Positions 8,358-17,341 are shown, counted from the first letter of the stretch. The stretch is 30,608 bases of DNA from Candidatus Fermentibacterota bacterium (GCA_016928395.1 JAFGKV010000019.1:1-30608), one strand, 5' to 3'. Notes: generated from the sequence alone by a model not told the origin. Numbers and translations: made by a program.

Positions 8358-8658
8358 GAGATTACTCGGCGCAGGCACAGGGTATTTCCTACCGCGAGGC
8401 GATAGTATTCGTGGCTGGTCTCTCGTTGCGGTGATTGGGTCATCGTCTGTTTCCTCAACCTGCACTCAATTCTCGCATGTCGCGCCGATGACCTTGTTCG
8501 AAGCTCGACATCCTCCCCTCCAGGTGGCGGATGGGTGGGGTGTAGATATCTTGGAAGCCACACCTCATGGTAACCACGCTCGTGGCGCGTGTGCGCCCGG
8601 CTGAAGGTATGATTGCCCGACCAAAGGGCAGCATTCTGCGCGATCCTGGAGGAGTGTA
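8358..8658. other. Intergenic region, no gene seen
   Basis: This 301-base gap lies between two plus-strand genes. Only the ribosome-binding site of the downstream ATPase gene (GGAGGAG just before 8659) is clear. No strong hairpin terminator for the upstream gene and no convincing promoter were found. Confidence 0.5.
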
Positions 8659-11211
8659 ATGCCACTACTGGAGAAACTCGGCTCGTTCTACCTCGGCCGT
8701 GAATACGACCTGGCCGGCTCGAAACGCCTGGAAACGCCCATCATGTACGACGCCCGGGATATGGTGACCCACGGGGTATGCGTGGGCATGACGGGCTCGG
8801 GTAAGACCGGGCTGTGCATTGACCTGCTCGAGGAGGCCGCCATTGACCGTGTACCTGCGATCATTATCGACCCCAAGGGCGACATCGGTAACCTGCTGCT
8901 GACCTTCCCGGATCTGAGACCGGAAGATTTCGAGCCCTGGCTAAATGTGGACGATGCGCGGCGCAAGGGCATGACCACAGGCGACTATGCCCGCACCATG
9001 GCCCAGACATGGTCCAAGGGCCTGGCGGAGTGGGAGCAGGGCCCTGAGAGAATTCGCCTTCTCAAGAGCAGCGCCGACTTCCGCATCTACACGCCGGGCT
9101 CCGAGGCGGGGTTCCCGGTCTCCATTCTGGCCTCCCTCAAGGCGCCTCCCCTGAGGTGGGACGACGATGCCGAGTTGCTGCGGGATCAGATTCAGGGCAC
9201 GGTGAGCGCCTTGCTCGGACTGGCCGGCATGACGGTCGATCCGCTGCAGAGCCGCGAGCACATCCTGCTCTCCAACATCTTCGAGCATTTCTGGCGACGC
9301 AACGAAGACCTCGACATGGCCCGGGTCATCACGGCCATCCAGACGCCCCCCATCCGGCAGTTGGGCGTCTTCGATGTGGACACCTTCTTTCCCCAGAAGG
9401 ACCGGTTCGGCCTGGCCTTGGCGCTCAACAACATCATCGCGGCGCCCGGATTCCAGTCGTGGCTCAAGGGGGAACCTCTGGATGTGGCATCGCTGCTCTA
9501 CGATTCCCACGGGAACCCTCGCCACAGCATCTTCTACATCGCGCATCTCAGCGACGCGGAGAGGATGTTCTTCGTTACGCTGCTTCTGGAGCAGATGGTA
9601 ACCTGGGTGCGCACTCAGGCGGGCACCACCAGCCTCCGGGCACTGCTGTACTTCGACGAGGTGTTCGGCTTCCTCCCACCGACAGCCATGCCGCCCTCGA
9701 AACGCCCAATCCTAACCTTGCTCAAGCAGGCCCGGGCATTCGGGTTGGGAGTACTGCTCTGTACGCAAAACCCGATGGATTTGGACTACAAGGCCATGAG
9801 CAATGCTGGCACGTGGTTCATCGGCAAACTGCAGACAGATCGCGACAAGGCCCGGATGCTGGATGGGCTGGAATCGGTCAGCGCTGAAGGGGGAACACGG
9901 CCCGACCGTGCAACTCTCGACCGGCTCATCTCCGGTCTGGGTTCCCGGAAGTTCCTGCTCCACAACGTACACCAACCGGATCCGGTGGTATTCGAGACTC
10001 GATGGGCCATGAGCTACCTCAGGGGGCCGATCACGCGCAACCAGGTGCGCGACCTCATGGCGCCGCTGAAAACCCAAAATCCGGACCCTGTGGCAGCCCC
10101 CGCTTTGGGCATGGCCGGGATGACCGCCCCCGGATCGGTGCAGGCGGCGCCATCTGTCGGCGTTTCCGTCCCGGCTTCGGCGGCGGCCTTGGCTGACCAC
10201 GGCCGGACAGCCTACACCACGAATCCGCCGGTGCTGAGCAAGGTGCCCACGGTGTTTCTGCCCCTGCGCGTGAGCGCGACCCATGCCGCCGGCCTCTCAC
10301 CTGGTGTCGTGCCTGCGCAGGCCTCCGGCGCGTTGGTGTACGATCCGTATCTCGTGGTGCTCGCGTCCGTCGGGTTTGTTGATTCCAAGGCCCTGCTGAA
10401 CGCGACGCAGCAGGTCGGCGTGCTTCTCGCGGGGGAGGATCTGGTCCCCATCGTGCAGTGGCCGAACGCCGAACTGGTAGAGCTGGAAGCCTCGGGGCTC
10501 GCCACGCAACCTGAACCCGGCGCGTTGTTCTGCCCGGTTCCCTCGCCGCTGTCCACTGCCGCGGGAGTCAAAGCCCTGGAGCGAACTGCCGCCGAGTATC
10601 TGGCCCGGGAGCAGGCCATCGAGCTGTGGCACAGCCCGACATTGAAACTGTACGCCCAGCCCGGCGAGACAGAAGCGCAGTTTCGAATCAGAGTTGGGCA
10701 GATCGCCCGGGAGCAACGTGATACCGAGGTTGAAAAGCTCCGGAGTGGCGCCGAGACGCAGATCCAGCGTCTGGAGGCCCAGCGGGAGCGTTTAGGACGA
10801 AGTCTGGCCCAGGATCGCGAGCGGCTCTCTGGGCGACGGAGCGAGGAACTGGTCTCAGCAGGTGAGACCGTGCTCGGCATGCTGGGGCTATTTGGGAAGC
10901 GGCGCAGGCCCGCGCTGACCCGGGTAGCTACGAAGCGCAGAATGACCAGTACCGCCAAGGCTGCCGTGGAGGAGTCTGAGCAGGCGATCCGCCGACTGCG
11001 TCAGGATATCGACGACCTCCAGCGCACGCTGCAGGATCAAGCCGACGATGTGGCCCGGAAATGGAGCGACGCGTCGAACCTGATCGAGACCTATGTGGTC
11101 AGGCCCAAGAAGACCAATGTGCGGATCACTTTGGCCGCATTGGCATGGGTTCCCTCCTGGGAGTTTTCGGGCGCTCAGGGCGCGACGCAGCGAGTTCCTG
11201 GGTGGCGGTGA
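8659..11211 (+). CDS. HerA/VirB4-type (FtsK-HerA superfamily) ATPase with C-terminal coiled coil
   Basis: This gene encodes 850 residues; the ATG is preceded by GGAGGAG. The N-terminal ATPase core has Walker A GMTGSGKT (43-50), the HerA-typical IIIDPKGDIGNLL segment (68-80), Walker B RALLYFDE (326-333, Asp332/Glu333) and a sensor-like LLCTQNPMDLDYKA (365-378). These mark the HerA/VirB4-like branch of P-loop ATPases, which move DNA or protein. A Pro/Ala-rich linker (about 475-530) leads to a second region, and residues about 690-730 and 770-815 are charged, heptad-like coiled coils. The C-terminus has VRPKKTNVRITLAALAWVPSW. No NurA-like nuclease partner is adjacent. The gene converges on the zinc-ribbon/SPFH operon. 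The substrate is unknown; roles in DNA processing, conjugation-like pumping or membrane dynamics are all possible. Confidence 0.85.
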   Translation: MPLLEKLGSFYLGREYDLAGSKRLETPIMYDARDMVTHGVCVGMTGSGKTGLCIDLLEEAAIDRVPAIIIDPKGDIGNLLLTFPDLRPEDFEPWLNVDDARRKGMTTGDYARTMAQTWSKGLAEWEQGPERIRLLKSSADFRIYTPGSEAGFPVSILASLKAPPLRWDDDAELLRDQIQGTVSALLGLAGMTVDPLQSREHILLSNIFEHFWRRNEDLDMARVITAIQTPPIRQLGVFDVDTFFPQKDRFGLALALNNIIAAPGFQSWLKGEPLDVASLLYDSHGNPRHSIFYIAHLSDAERMFFVTLLLEQMVTWVRTQAGTTSLRALLYFDEVFGFLPPTAMPPSKRPILTLLKQARAFGLGVLLCTQNPMDLDYKAMSNAGTWFIGKLQTDRDKARMLDGLESVSAEGGTRPDRATLDRLISGLGSRKFLLHNVHQPDPVVFETRWAMSYLRGPITRNQVRDLMAPLKTQNPDPVAAPALGMAGMTAPGSVQAAPSVGVSVPASAAALADHGRTAYTTNPPVLSKVPTVFLPLRVSATHAAGLSPGVVPAQASGALVYDPYLVVLASVGFVDSKALLNATQQVGVLLAGEDLVPIVQWPNAELVELEASGLATQPEPGALFCPVPSPLSTAAGVKALERTAAEYLAREQAIELWHSPTLKLYAQPGETEAQFRIRVGQIAREQRDTEVEKLRSGAETQIQRLEAQRERLGRSLAQDRERLSGRRSEELVSAGETVLGMLGLFGKRRRPALTRVATKRRMTSTAKAAVEESEQAIRRLRQDIDDLQRTLQDQADDVARKWSDASNLIETYVVRPKKTNVRITLAALAWVPSWEFSGAQGATQRVPGWR

Positions 11212-11301
11212 CGGGAGAGGCAGGGCTTTACGCGGCGTGTACGGCTGTCCCGCCTCCAGAGGAGTATGCGGGGTTCAGGGTTCATTCGGGCCTCTGAGAG
11301 C

Positions 11302-11344
11302 GCGGGGCGCACTCAGACTTCTCAAGGGTGAGAGTACGCCCCGC
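11302..11344. terminator. Bidirectional terminator-like hairpin between convergent genes
   Basis: GCGGGGCG (11302-11309) and CGCCCCGC (11337-11344) form a perfect 8-bp GC stem around a 27-base loop. The loop itself can partly pair through CTCA/TGAG elements. It lies between the stops at 11211 (+) and 11350 (-), where a shared terminator is expected. No long T-tract is seen on either side. Confidence 0.55.
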
Positions 11345-11349
11345 AGCGG

Positions 11350-12429
11350 TTACTGAAGCAGCTTGAACACGATCACTGCAACGGCGATGACGGCTATCAC
11401 GAAGAACACGATCTTCGTCTTCGACCACGGACGCTCGCCTTGGACGGCCCCTGTTCGACCGTTGACGATGAACCGGTAGACCTTGTTCCGATAGCGATAC
11501 GCGCTGATCCAAAGAGGCAGGAGGATGTGCTTGTAGGTGATGTTGTCATAGCGGGTCTTCACCGCGTGGATGCGCTGATGATCGCCGCCGATGTCGCGAC
11601 AGATTGATGACCTGATCGTCCGATCCATGATGCCCTTGGCGAGGTCAAACCCTCCTTGGAGATCAACCTGATACGCCTCCGCGCCGAACCCACTCAGATA
11701 CTCGTCGCGGTAGGGAACAAGGCTCTTTAGATCCCACGGTTCCAGGCGTTCGGTCTTGGAACGAGGCAGGGAATTGCTGGCCAGCACCAGCACGTCGTCA
11801 AAGTCATTCCGAACGACGCCGCTGGCCGGTCTCCACCTGATCTTCACAACCTGACGGGTTCTGGTTATTAGCCGTCCCTGAGTGTCCTTGGTTTGGTATG
11901 TCTCGCTCACCGTGTAGTTGTCGCCGCGCTCACCGGTGTACTGACTCGTCGTGTTGGTGTCGTATGTCCAGTAGGGGATGTACATACCCTTCAGGGAGTC
12001 CGATGCCCGCGCGAAGGACTTAAGAGTACCGGGGGCGAACCACAGTTTCTTGAGCCAGGCGCGGAAACGGCCCCATGCCTCGTTCTGGGTGACCTTGAAA
12101 GGCAGGAGCGCCCGTGGTTTGAGGAATCGATGGGGCTGTGCCTTCACCATGAATTGGGTGCCGCAGAACGGGCAGTGACTCAGTGTCGTATGCGACTCAA
12201 CGGTGGAAGTTGCTCCGCATGCGGTGCAGGTTGCCGTGGTGGCTTCCATGGTCTCCTCGCTGGCGGATGCCTCTGCCAGGTAGGCATGGAAGTCTAGCTC
12301 AAAGATTTCCTCGGCTGACTCCGGTATCTGGTTGTCGGCCCCGCAGTAGGGGCACTTCAGTACGCCGGCGCCGGGGGCGAACTCAAGCCTTGCGCCGCAA
12401 GACTTGCAGGGAAAGATCGTGGCAGACAA
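11350..12429 (-). CDS. Zinc-ribbon protein with C-terminal membrane anchor (YdjG-like)
   Basis: This gene encodes 359 residues. Two zinc-ribbon Cys sets are present: CKSC (Cys8, Cys11) with CPYC (Cys26, Cys29), and CTAC (Cys68, Cys71) with CPFC (Cys86, Cys89). A middle beta-rich domain (about 100-320) has Trp/Tyr-rich segments such as GMYIPYWTYD and LLPLWISAYRY. A single hydrophobic helix (about 337-357, IVFFVIAVIAVAVIVF) lies at the very C-terminus, so the bulk is probably cytoplasmic and tail-anchored. Proteins like this are often labelled primosomal protein N' or superfamily II helicase because of the ribbons, but no helicase motif exists here. It lies 15 bases downstream of the SPFH gene on the same strand, so they form an operon. 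In Bacillus subtilis the comparable YdjG works with YdjI and PspA at the membrane; that role is inferred here. Confidence 0.85.
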   Translation of the reverse strand: MSATIFPCKSCGARLEFAPGAGVLKCPYCGADNQIPESAEEIFELDFHAYLAEASASEETMEATTATCTACGATSTVESHTTLSHCPFCGTQFMVKAQPHRFLKPRALLPFKVTQNEAWGRFRAWLKKLWFAPGTLKSFARASDSLKGMYIPYWTYDTNTTSQYTGERGDNYTVSETYQTKDTQGRLITRTRQVVKIRWRPASGVVRNDFDDVLVLASNSLPRSKTERLEPWDLKSLVPYRDEYLSGFGAEAYQVDLQGGFDLAKGIMDRTIRSSICRDIGGDHQRIHAVKTRYDNITYKHILLPLWISAYRYRNKVYRFIVNGRTGAVQGERPWSKTKIVFFVIAVIAVAVIVFKLLQ

Positions 12430-12444
12430 GGGAGCCCTGCGGGT

Positions 12445-13545
12445 TCAGTCGATGGGCGGGGGAACCGGTGGTGGAACCTGAGAGAAGAGATTCGCAAGCT
12501 CCGGAATCTGGCCCGCGGGCGTCCAGTTGGCCATGCCCTGCTTCCACACCAAGGTCTCCAAGGTCAAGGAGCCATTGAGTACCTGCTGCTGCAGGGCAGC
12601 CGTATCAAAGGGGCCGGTCTGAGTCCCGCCAACGGCCACGAAGAACTGCACGGGGGTTGGGACTGGGGGGGGTGTCGCGGGCTGCTGGCTTTGCTGCGCT
12701 GCCTGTGCCATCTGGCCGGCCATGGCGAATCCCATCCCTAGGCCGACTCCGCTGGCGGCGACGCCTCCCGGGTTGGACGCCGCATCGCGGATGGCTCCGG
12801 CGGTTTCATACTGCGTGTATGCCTGCAGGTTGCCGACGGCTCTGACCGCACCGCCTTTGTCGATGGCCTTCTCGACCTCCTCGGGAAGCCCGATGTCCTG
12901 TACCTGGACCTCGGGAAGATCCAGGCCGTACTTGGCAAAGTCAGGTGCGATGCGATCCCGCAACATCGTGCCCATGAGCATGACCTTGCCTTCGAGATCG
13001 ATGATGGGGATCCCGAGTTCCGGCATGACCTCTTTGATGCGCATGCCGATTTTGCCCCGGAGATTCGCCTCGATGCCTTCGAGAGTGAACGTGCCGTCGG
13101 TGCCGACGATTTCTCGCAGGAACACGCCCGGTTCCTTGACCCTGATTGAATAAAGACCAAAGGCAGTGACGCGGACTGCGCCGAACTCCGGATCCCGCAT
13201 GGTGCAGGGACCGGGCGTCCCCCACTTGAGGGAGGTGAACTGGCGGGTACTCACGAAGTATACCTCGGCCTTGAACGGGCTGTTGAATCCATACTTCCAG
13301 CCCTTGAGCGTTGTGAGAATCGGCATGTTCTGCGTATACAGGGTATAGGTGCCGGGATGGTAGATGTCGGCCAGGTATCCTTCATTGATGAAGACCGCGG
13401 CCTGGCCCTCCCGGACCACGAGCTTGGCGCCGTACTTGATCTCATTGCCGTACCGTTCGAAGCGGTAGACCAAGGTGTTTCCGGTGTCATCGAGCCATTC
13501 GATGATGTCAACGAATTGGCTGCGGAGTTTGCCGATGAGACCCAT
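12445..13545 (-). CDS. SPFH-domain (YdjI-like, virion core type) protein with C-terminal GYF_2 domain
   Basis: This gene encodes 366 residues. ATG at 13545 is chosen because AGGAGG stands about seven bases upstream and the protein then starts with the family-typical GLIGKLRSQFVDIIEWLD. In-frame starts further upstream would cross an intergenic stretch of odd composition. Residues about 30-250 form the SPFH/band-7-like domain (LVVREGQAAVFINEG, LREIVGTDGTFTLEGIEANLR, LPEVQVQDIGLPEEVEKAID). A Gly/Ala/Gln-rich linker with a PPPVPTP stretch follows. Residues about 299-355 are a GYF_2-type module (FFVAVGGTQTGPFD, LVWKQGMANWTPAGQI), thought to bind proline-rich peptides; the protein itself ends in VPPPVPPPID. 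SPFH proteins assemble into membrane-associated rings or scaffolds. It is the first gene of an operon with the zinc-ribbon protein. Confidence 0.88.
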   Translation of the reverse strand: MGLIGKLRSQFVDIIEWLDDTGNTLVYRFERYGNEIKYGAKLVVREGQAAVFINEGYLADIYHPGTYTLYTQNMPILTTLKGWKYGFNSPFKAEVYFVSTRQFTSLKWGTPGPCTMRDPEFGAVRVTAFGLYSIRVKEPGVFLREIVGTDGTFTLEGIEANLRGKIGMRIKEVMPELGIPIIDLEGKVMLMGTMLRDRIAPDFAKYGLDLPEVQVQDIGLPEEVEKAIDKGGAVRAVGNLQAYTQYETAGAIRDAASNPGGVAASGVGLGMGFAMAGQMAQAAQQSQQPATPPPVPTPVQFFVAVGGTQTGPFDTAALQQQVLNGSLTLETLVWKQGMANWTPAGQIPELANLFSQVPPPVPPPID

Positions 13546-13867
13546 TGAAATCCTCCTGGGTGACATGTAGGACTGTGCAAGAAAACAGCACACGGATGAG
13601 CAAGATACGCGCTTGATCCCGAGGTTCAAGCCGAGAGTGGAAGGGAGGCTGTGCGCGACTTCCCGGCGTGCGTCTCGGGGCACCGAATCCCCGGATCCCG
13701 AACCCGAAACGGACGAAGGGTGCGCAGGGAACGAAGTGAAACGCTGAGGGAATGTAGAGGTTACGGGCCGGGTGAGACTGGGAGCAGACGGCTGACAGCC
13801 ACCAGTAGCGCCGGGCTGAATGCACCCCATGGACTGCATACTGCTTCGCGCAGCGAGACCCGCGAAC
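13546..13867. other. Intergenic region, no gene seen
   Basis: This 322-base gap lies between two minus-strand genes and must contain the SPFH-operon promoter, but no near-consensus pair of boxes was found. The open frames crossing it have shadow-like composition. Confidence 0.5.
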
Positions 13868-15451
13868 CTAGCCCTGGGGAGGCCGGGGGAGGCCAGTCGA
13901 CAGCGCGCGTTTGAGGATCTTGCCGCTTGGGGTCTTTGGGAGCGAGGGCAGCAAAATGATCCGCGGCACTTTGAAGGGCTCCAGGCGCTCCCGGCAGAAA
14001 GCCCTGAGCACCTGTGCGGTAATGGTCTCGCCCGGCGCGCATGCCACGAAGGCAAGGAGCCGGTCCTGGCCGTTTTCCGGGACCACCGCAGCTTCGGCAA
14101 CCTTGGGATGGGCCAGGAGGGTCTGCTCGATCTCGGAGGGGAATACCTTGAGGGCTTTGACTTTGATCATTTCGTCCGTGCGGCCCCGGAAGAAGTAAAA
14201 CCCCTGAGTGTCGCAGGTGAACACATCGCCTGAATGATACCACCCATCGCGAAACGCCAGGGCGGTCTCATCAGGCAAACGGAAATACTCCCTGGCCAAA
14301 GATGGCCCTCTCAAGAGCAGTTCACCCTCCTGGTCAGAGTCGGAGGGGTCGTCCGATGTCAGTTGCGACCGGAATCCCGGGCACAGTTTCCCCACTGAAC
14401 CCTGGATTCGGCATTGACCTGAAGGAGAGGCTACGGCAATCCCTCCCGCCTCGGTACATCCCCAGACAGGGGTCAGCGGGATTCCCAGCCTGGATCTGTA
14501 TCGCTCGATCAGCGGTTCCGGCGTTACCGCGCCGCCGGATTCCAGCAGTCGGAGGGTGGCGAATCTCGGATCGTCGATTCGTCGTGACAGGAGGCTGTAC
14601 ACCGTAGGAACGGCCATGATGCAGGTCACCCCGTGCCGCGCGACCGCCTCAGCGATGGTGGAGGGGCGCAGACTGTCCACACACACCAGCATGCCGCCCA
14701 GCACAGCAGCCCGGGCGACGGTTTCATGCGGGTGGGCAAAGGCGGCAAAGAGGGACAGATGCCGGTCGTGGGGTTGTAGCCCCAGTGCCTGAATCGCACT
14801 GAGGGAAATGGAGTGAATGCTCCCGTGGGTACGGGGCACGCCTTTGGGCATCCCGGTGGATCCCGAGGTGAAATCGACATAGCAGGTGTCGTCCGGCTCG
14901 AAATCCGGTGCCGGCAGCGTTGCTTTGGTTCGCTCCCTTGATGTCCACGGCTCTGTGTCCCCGCCGGCAGGCGCCATGATCCAGCGCTCTGACGGGGGCA
15001 GGATCCGACGGTAGCGAACCAGGAGATGCGCCGATGCTTCGTCTGCAATGATCCAGTCGGGATTGATGTAGGTGATAAGGGCGCTCAGCGACTGCGGCGA
15101 CAGCCACTTGTTGGCTGGGGCCAGCACGACCTTGGCCCACGATGCCGCCAGCAAGGCCAAGACAGCGTCTCTCCGGGTGCTCAGCAGGCTCAAGACGAGA
15201 TCTTTCGGGTGCATACCGAGGCCCAGGAATCCCGCAGCCCGGCGCGCCGAATCCTCGGCGCATGCAGAGTAGGTCGTGACGCCATCGGCCCATGCGAGAA
15301 ATGGAGCGTCGGGCGTCCGAGCAGCCCGGTCGGCGATGATGGCCGGCAGAGAAGCGTAGTGTGCACAGGGGTCCACGGGCCCTTCCTGGTTACGGAGTAT
15401 CGGCACGAGTCGCACAGAGTAGTGGAAAATCGGAGGATACACCCCTAACAT
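13868..15451 (-). CDS. AMP-forming acyl-CoA synthetase / adenylate ligase
   Basis: An ANL-superfamily enzyme that activates a carboxylic acid as acyl-AMP, usually followed by transfer to CoA or a carrier protein. All core motifs are visible: P-loop-like TSGSTGMPKGVPRTHG, the WGCTEAGG motif, WYHSGDVF with the ribose-binding Asp, hinge FRGRTDEMIKVKALKVFPSEIE, and PKTPSGKILKR with the catalytic C-terminal Lys. The protein is 527 residues from the ATG at 15451, normal for the family. A GTG at 15376, preceded closely by AGGAAGG, is an equally good start and gives 502 residues. It ends with TAG at 13868. The gene stands alone, with no carrier protein, thioesterase or beta-oxidation gene next to it, so the substrate cannot be read from context. 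It may serve medium-chain acids, benzoate-like acids or a lipid pathway. It is divergent from the ABC operon. Confidence 0.88.
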   Translation of the reverse strand: MLGVYPPIFHYSVRLVPILRNQEGPVDPCAHYASLPAIIADRAARTPDAPFLAWADGVTTYSACAEDSARRAAGFLGLGMHPKDLVLSLLSTRRDAVLALLAASWAKVVLAPANKWLSPQSLSALITYINPDWIIADEASAHLLVRYRRILPPSERWIMAPAGGDTEPWTSRERTKATLPAPDFEPDDTCYVDFTSGSTGMPKGVPRTHGSIHSISLSAIQALGLQPHDRHLSLFAAFAHPHETVARAAVLGGMLVCVDSLRPSTIAEAVARHGVTCIMAVPTVYSLLSRRIDDPRFATLRLLESGGAVTPEPLIERYRSRLGIPLTPVWGCTEAGGIAVASPSGQCRIQGSVGKLCPGFRSQLTSDDPSDSDQEGELLLRGPSLAREYFRLPDETALAFRDGWYHSGDVFTCDTQGFYFFRGRTDEMIKVKALKVFPSEIEQTLLAHPKVAEAAVVPENGQDRLLAFVACAPGETITAQVLRAFCRERLEPFKVPRIILLPSLPKTPSGKILKRALSTGLPRPPQG

Positions 15452-15500
15452 AGAGCGGGCGCGTATCTGTGTGCAAGAGGAGTGTGGTAGCAGCCCGGCC

Positions 15501-15520
15501 ATGGAACCATTCCGTTCCAT
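15501..15520. promoter_or_regulatory. Inverted repeat in the divergent ligase/ABC intergenic region
   Basis: ATGGAAC (15501-15507) and GTTCCAT (15514-15520) are perfect inverted arms around a six-base spacer. The size and position between two divergent genes fit a dimeric repressor operator. No regulator gene is adjacent. Confidence 0.35.
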
Positions 15521-15554
15521 CGGTGTAAGAGGCGTGAAGAACCGCTGCATCGCC

Positions 15555-15576
15555 GCCGGTGGTGTGACTCACCGGC
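15555..15576. promoter_or_regulatory. Second inverted repeat in the divergent region
   Basis: GCCGGTG (15555-15561) and CACCGGC (15570-15576) form a 7-bp stem with an 8-base loop, about 105 bases before the ABC ATPase start. It could be an mRNA leader hairpin or an operator. Confidence 0.3.
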
Positions 15577-15680
15577 CTACCCACGCGTCGAGCAACCGCT
15601 TGAGAATCGCCTTCGTGAACCCCGGAATGTCATGGCCGCGGGTGTGCGAGGGCTCTTCGCAGTATGGAGGTGCCTCTGCG

Positions 15681-16625
15681 ATGATAGAAGTCAGCAATGT
15701 GACGAAGCGATTCGGCCCCACCGTGGCCGTTCGCAACGTGAGCTTCTCTGTTCCAAGGGGCGAGGTGCTTGGGCTCCTCGGTCCCAATGGCGCGGGGAAG
15801 ACCACGACCATGCGCATCCTCACCTGCTATATGCCCGCCGATGAGGGAACCGCGCGGGTCGCCGGGTTTGACGTGCATGCAGACCCGCTGGAGGTGCGCA
15901 AGCGCATCGGGTATCTGCCCGAGAACGCGCCGCTCTACAAGGAGATGTACGCCCTCTCGTTTCTTGACTTCCTCTCCAGGGTTCGGGGGATACCTCAGTC
16001 CCGGCGTAAAGCTCAGATTGACCGCGTGATCCAGACGTGTGGCCTTGAGGGAGTGCTGCACAAGCGAATCGGCGAGATGTCCAAAGGGTATCAGCAGCGG
16101 GTCGGCCTCGCCCAGACTCTTATTCATGAGCCGGAGGTGCTCATCCTCGATGAGCCCACCACCGGTCTCGATCCTAATCAGATAAAGGAAATACGGATGC
16201 TGATCCAGGAGATCGGCCGCGAGAAGACCATCATCCTCTCGACCCACATCCTTCCCGAGGTGCAGGCGACCTGCAATCGGGTGCTCATCATGCGCAATGC
16301 CGAGCTGGTGGCCGACGGATCACCGCAGGAACTCTCGCGGCGGGCGGCCGGGAACGAACTGGTGGCGGTCGAAGCCCGAGGATCTGAGGACGAGATCCGT
16401 CAGGGGCTTGCGGCGGTTCCAGGCGTCAAAGCCGTCACCTTGGTGCATACTGAAGGCCCGTTCTCGCGGTTTGAACTCATGACGGCCGACGGTAAGGCTG
16501 CGGCGGAAGCTGTGTTTGACGCCGCGGTGCGGTCCGGGTGGACACTGCGGGAGCTGAAGGCTGAGGCGGTCAGCCTGGAGCAGGTCTTCTATGAACTCAC
16601 CATCGGAGAGAAGGAGGACCAATGA
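15681..16625 (+). CDS. ABC transporter ATPase (GldA/NatA-like)
   Basis: This gene encodes 314 residues. ATG at 15681 follows GGAGG about ten bases upstream and starts with the typical MIEVSNVTKRFG; the longer frame upstream is not conserved-looking. Visible motifs are Walker A GPNGAGKTT (34-42), a YLPENAPLY segment in place of a classical Q-loop (79-87, typical of this subfamily), signature MSKGYQQR (133-140), Walker B VLILDEPT (153-160) and H-loop STH (His189). Residues about 225-314 are an added C-terminal domain of the GldA/CcmA type. It is the first gene of a four-gene operon and overlaps the permease gene by ATGA (16622-16625). It should power the adjacent six-helix permease; the transported substrate is unknown. 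Confidence 0.93.
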   Translation: MIEVSNVTKRFGPTVAVRNVSFSVPRGEVLGLLGPNGAGKTTTMRILTCYMPADEGTARVAGFDVHADPLEVRKRIGYLPENAPLYKEMYALSFLDFLSRVRGIPQSRRKAQIDRVIQTCGLEGVLHKRIGEMSKGYQQRVGLAQTLIHEPEVLILDEPTTGLDPNQIKEIRMLIQEIGREKTIILSTHILPEVQATCNRVLIMRNAELVADGSPQELSRRAAGNELVAVEARGSEDEIRQGLAAVPGVKAVTLVHTEGPFSRFELMTADGKAAAEAVFDAAVRSGWTLRELKAEAVSLEQVFYELTIGEKEDQ

Positions 16626-17338
16626 GGAACACCATCGCGATCGCCCGCCGGGAGTTCCAGGGCTACTTCACCTCCCTTATCGCCTACGTTTTTCTGGTGA
16701 TCTACTTGCTGCTTACGAGCTGGCTGTTCTTCCGGGTGTTCTTCCTGAACGGCCAGGCCTCGATGAGGCTTATGTTTGACATTCTGCCCTGGGTGTTCCT
16801 GTTCTTCGTTCCCGCGGTCACGATGAGGCTGTGGGCGGAAGAGAAGAAGGTCGGCACCATGGAATTGCTGATGACGCTTCCCGTGAAGGATTCGGAGGCG
16901 GTCTTGGGCAAGTTTCTGGGTGCGCTGGGATTGCTGGTTCTGGCCTTGGCGCTGACCTTTCCAATCCCGGTGATCGTGGCGAGTCTCGGGAATCTTGACT
17001 TTGGGCCTGTAGTCGGAGGCTATGTCGCGGCGATCCTGATGGGCGCAGCCTATCTGGCCATCGGCGTGTTTGTTTCGAGCCTGACGCAGAACCAGATCGT
17101 CGCGTTCATCCTCGGCGTAGTCATTATCTTCGGCCTGTACATGATCGGGTCCGACATCGTGCTGTACTCGGTGCCGGCCAGGGTCGCGTCAGTGCTCGAG
17201 TACATGAGCCTTGGCACCCATTTCGAGAGCATCGGTCGCGGTGTGATCGACAGCCGGGATGTGATCTACTACCTCTCAGTCATCGGATTCTTCCTCTACC
17301 TGAACGTGCGCTCGATAGAAAGCCGGAAGTGGAGGTAG
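16622..17338 (+). CDS. ABC-2 type permease (GldF-like)
   Basis: This gene encodes 238 residues with about six transmembrane helices (about 18-38, 55-75, 98-122, 133-155, 160-183 and 215-230). The segment FVPAVTMRLWAEEKKVGTMELLMTLPV (about residues 62-88) is a hallmark of GldF/NosY-type ABC-2 permeases, with the coupling region following the second helix. The start overlaps the ATPase stop, and the next gene begins three bases after its TAG stop, so the complex is made from one transcript. It is the membrane channel or extruding part of the ABC system. Confidence 0.9.
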   Translation: MRNTIAIARREFQGYFTSLIAYVFLVIYLLLTSWLFFRVFFLNGQASMRLMFDILPWVFLFFVPAVTMRLWAEEKKVGTMELLMTLPVKDSEAVLGKFLGALGLLVLALALTFPIPVIVASLGNLDFGPVVGGYVAAILMGAAYLAIGVFVSSLTQNQIVAFILGVVIIFGLYMIGSDIVLYSVPARVASVLEYMSLGTHFESIGRGVIDSRDVIYYLSVIGFFLYLNVRSIESRKWR

Positions 17339-17341
17339 ATC

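Noticed and set aside
8505-8645. Possible remnant of an IS200/IS605-type right end
   Set aside because: The run around 8510-8540 looked vaguely familiar, but there is no transposase fragment and no clean hairpin, so it cannot be supported.
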